From Planctomycetaceae bacterium (GTDB lineage Bacteria; Planctomycetota; Planctomycetia; Pirellulales; Thermoguttaceae), in the NCBI GenBank assembly GCA_031283515.1, contig JAITBS010000127.1, positions 1 through 7,357 of the forward strand: a DNA stretch of 7,357 nucleotides, written 5' to 3'. Of this stretch, positions 6,621 to 7,357 are shown piece by piece. The first letter of the stretch is position 1. Every line of letters begins with the position of its first letter. The notes beneath the pieces are model-generated. The model worked only from the letters and a program-made list of their open reading frames with translations. It ran no database searches and was not told the DNA's origin. The position numbers and the translations under genes were made by a program.

Positions 6621-6773
6621 GGAGAGCGGAGAGTTGATCGTGAAGAGTTCGTTCGCAGGCGGATTAAAAACGTTGCGGTAATAATTTCACTTGCGGCACT
6701 ATCAACTCTCAACTATTCACACCCCGCAAGGGGTGAAAATCGAAAAACAAAAATTCCGCTGAATAATTACAAA
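6621..6773. repeat. Composite intergenic repeat element 3, abutting the TPR gene
   Basis: The element begins two bases after the stop codon of the DUF5107/TPR gene. It contains an outer stem of 13 pairs in 14 (6629-6642 with 6697-6710, including gttgatcgtg/cactatcaac) around an inverted copy of the 45-nt module. It ends with a 6-bp hairpin cacccc/ggggtg closed by a GCAA loop (6720-6735) and an end box at 6752-6773 matching 18 of 22 positions of 3026-3047. No matching left end box is visible, so the left end may have been lost, or the element may be a half-unit. As it would be transcribed with the TPR gene, it may shape the 3' end of that mRNA, but no T-run marks it as a standard terminator. 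Confidence 0.75.
6651..6695 (-). repeat. 45-nt hairpin module, copy 3 (inverted, diverged)
   Basis: Read on the minus strand this matches 213-257 at 37 of 45 positions with no gaps. In the + strand transcript the 10-bp stem (6654-6663 with 6686-6695) keeps seven ordinary pairs and has two G-U pairs and one C-A mismatch, so most of the fold could survive in RNA. Confidence 0.75.
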
Positions 6774-6986
6774 AATTATTAACTTGCTGTATGTATATTG
6801 TAATCACCATTATATACTTTTTGCATTCATTATTTTAATGTAGTAACGATTTGTATTAAACAATTCCAATGGTGCTAAGCGACCTTTCGCCGAAAAGCCG
6901 GTTACCTGATGTAAATTTTGCGTGAACGGTTACAAAGCAAAAAATGTTAGTAAAAATAATGGGGATTAACACTTTAAAATTATTCG
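6774..6986. other. AT-rich intergenic stretch without a recognised feature
   Basis: No gene is visible in these 213 bp. A 7-bp direct repeat cggttac occurs at 6899-6905 and 6927-6933, 28 bp apart, in the only GC-richer patch. Several AT-rich hexamers resemble -10 boxes but none is paired with a convincing -35. Confidence 0.4.
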
Positions 6987-7244
6987 ATGAAATATTCTAA
7001 AGGTAGCTTCCTGAACGCATCGAATCCGAATGTTAATTTCAAGTATTCTGTTGACGATATTATCTGGAAAGTCCGCACGGCGTATGCAACCGGAATGTAT
7101 CAATTATATGCCGATTGTCTTAACATTGAAAACAATCGCGGCGGTGATATTGCATGTTACCCTTTTGACGGTAATTCTTGTATTCTTTACATATTTGAGT
7201 TACCATTATTGTGTCCATTTCGGCAGTATAGTAACAACAATTAG
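6987..7244 (+). CDS. Small hypothetical protein or gene remnant
   Basis: An 85-residue frame starts at ATG 6987, after an in-frame stop at 6975. The first 55 or so residues (MKYSKGSF to GGDIACYPFDG) have a mixed composition that reads like real protein, with codon choice similar to the large upstream gene. The end is different, with hydrophobic and low-information sequence, as if a frame had been lost. I do not recognise the family. No Shine-Dalgarno site or good promoter precedes it, and a second frame overlaps it (7030-7287). It may be a short real gene, a broken remnant, or chance. Confidence 0.3.
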   Translation: MKYSKGSFLNASNPNVNFKYSVDDIIWKVRTAYATGMYQLYADCLNIENNRGGDIACYPFDGNSCILYIFELPLLCPFRQYSNNN

Positions 7245-7357
7245 CCCAAGTTCCACAGTTACTTGTTTAATAAAAAAATTTTTTTGAATTTTTGTTAAGT
7301 TGGGTAATAAGAAATTTTAATTTTTTTTCTTATATTGTGTATGTTGTTGTGTGAGGT
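7245..7357. other. Very AT-rich end of window with A7T7 tract
   Basis: The stretch includes seven A followed by seven T (7272-7285) and a second T-run (about 7321-7328), then tatatt at 7331-7336. Such phased A/T tracts bend DNA and are common upstream of promoters; a gene may begin just beyond the window. Nothing else is visible here. Confidence 0.35.

Noticed and set aside
6871..6933. A tRNA or small structured RNA in the GC-richer patch after element 3
   Set aside because: No cloverleaf, no TTC-type loop and no clear long stem can be drawn; only a 7-bp direct repeat is present.
7030..7287. A hydrophobic 85-residue frame that could be a small membrane protein
   Set aside because: Its hydrophobicity follows from AT-rich DNA, and the overlapping frame from 6987 reads better at its start.

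Overview
The window is AT-rich bacterial DNA with every convincing gene on the + strand. It holds the tail of a probable glycosyltransferase (1-132), a complete family 2 glycosyltransferase (606-1649), a radical SAM protein with extra C-terminal cysteines (about 1739-2722), and a large exported DUF5107/tetratricopeptide-repeat protein (3191-6619). A doubtful small ORF follows (6987-7244). No start codon has a clear Shine-Dalgarno sequence. The protein families and the hairpin-rich intergenic DNA would fit a host-associated or anaerobic member of the Planctomycetota, Lentisphaerota/Verrucomicrobiota or Bacteroidota. I lean weakly to Planctomycetota, because the best promoter seen (535-563) is of ordinary sigma-70 type and not Bacteroidota type. 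This placement is inference, not something the sequence proves.

Layout: 1-132 is coding and reads like the basic tail of a surface-glycan glycosyltransferase. Positions 144-500 are a non-coding composite repeat element with a very large interrupted hairpin. A promoter at 535-563 precedes the glycosyltransferase. The radical SAM gene follows after about 90 bp, or overlaps by 28 bp if the longer reading frame is used. Positions 2732-3047 are a second composite element, bounded by imperfect terminal inverted repeats of about 72 nt. Positions 3048-3190 are a leader region for the DUF5107/TPR gene. A third element (6621-6773) starts directly after that gene's stop codon. The last 580 bp hold one weak ORF and AT-rich DNA with an A7T7 tract.

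The glycosyltransferases and the radical SAM protein probably belong to a surface polysaccharide or glycan-modification locus. The DUF5107/TPR protein is a separate transcription candidate, exported, with a fold family that suggests carbohydrate handling but no proven function.

The most unusual content lies between the genes. All three long intergenic gaps carry members of one modular repeat family. They share a 22-nt end box, a caccc/gggtg mini-hairpin, a 45-nt hairpin module whose loop is as conserved as its stem, and a set of mini-hairpins that always present CTTTCAG/CTGAAAG at the apex while the stem bases change in a compensating way. None of these elements encodes a protein, so they look like non-autonomous mobile or REP/BIME-like elements, or structured RNA at gene ends.
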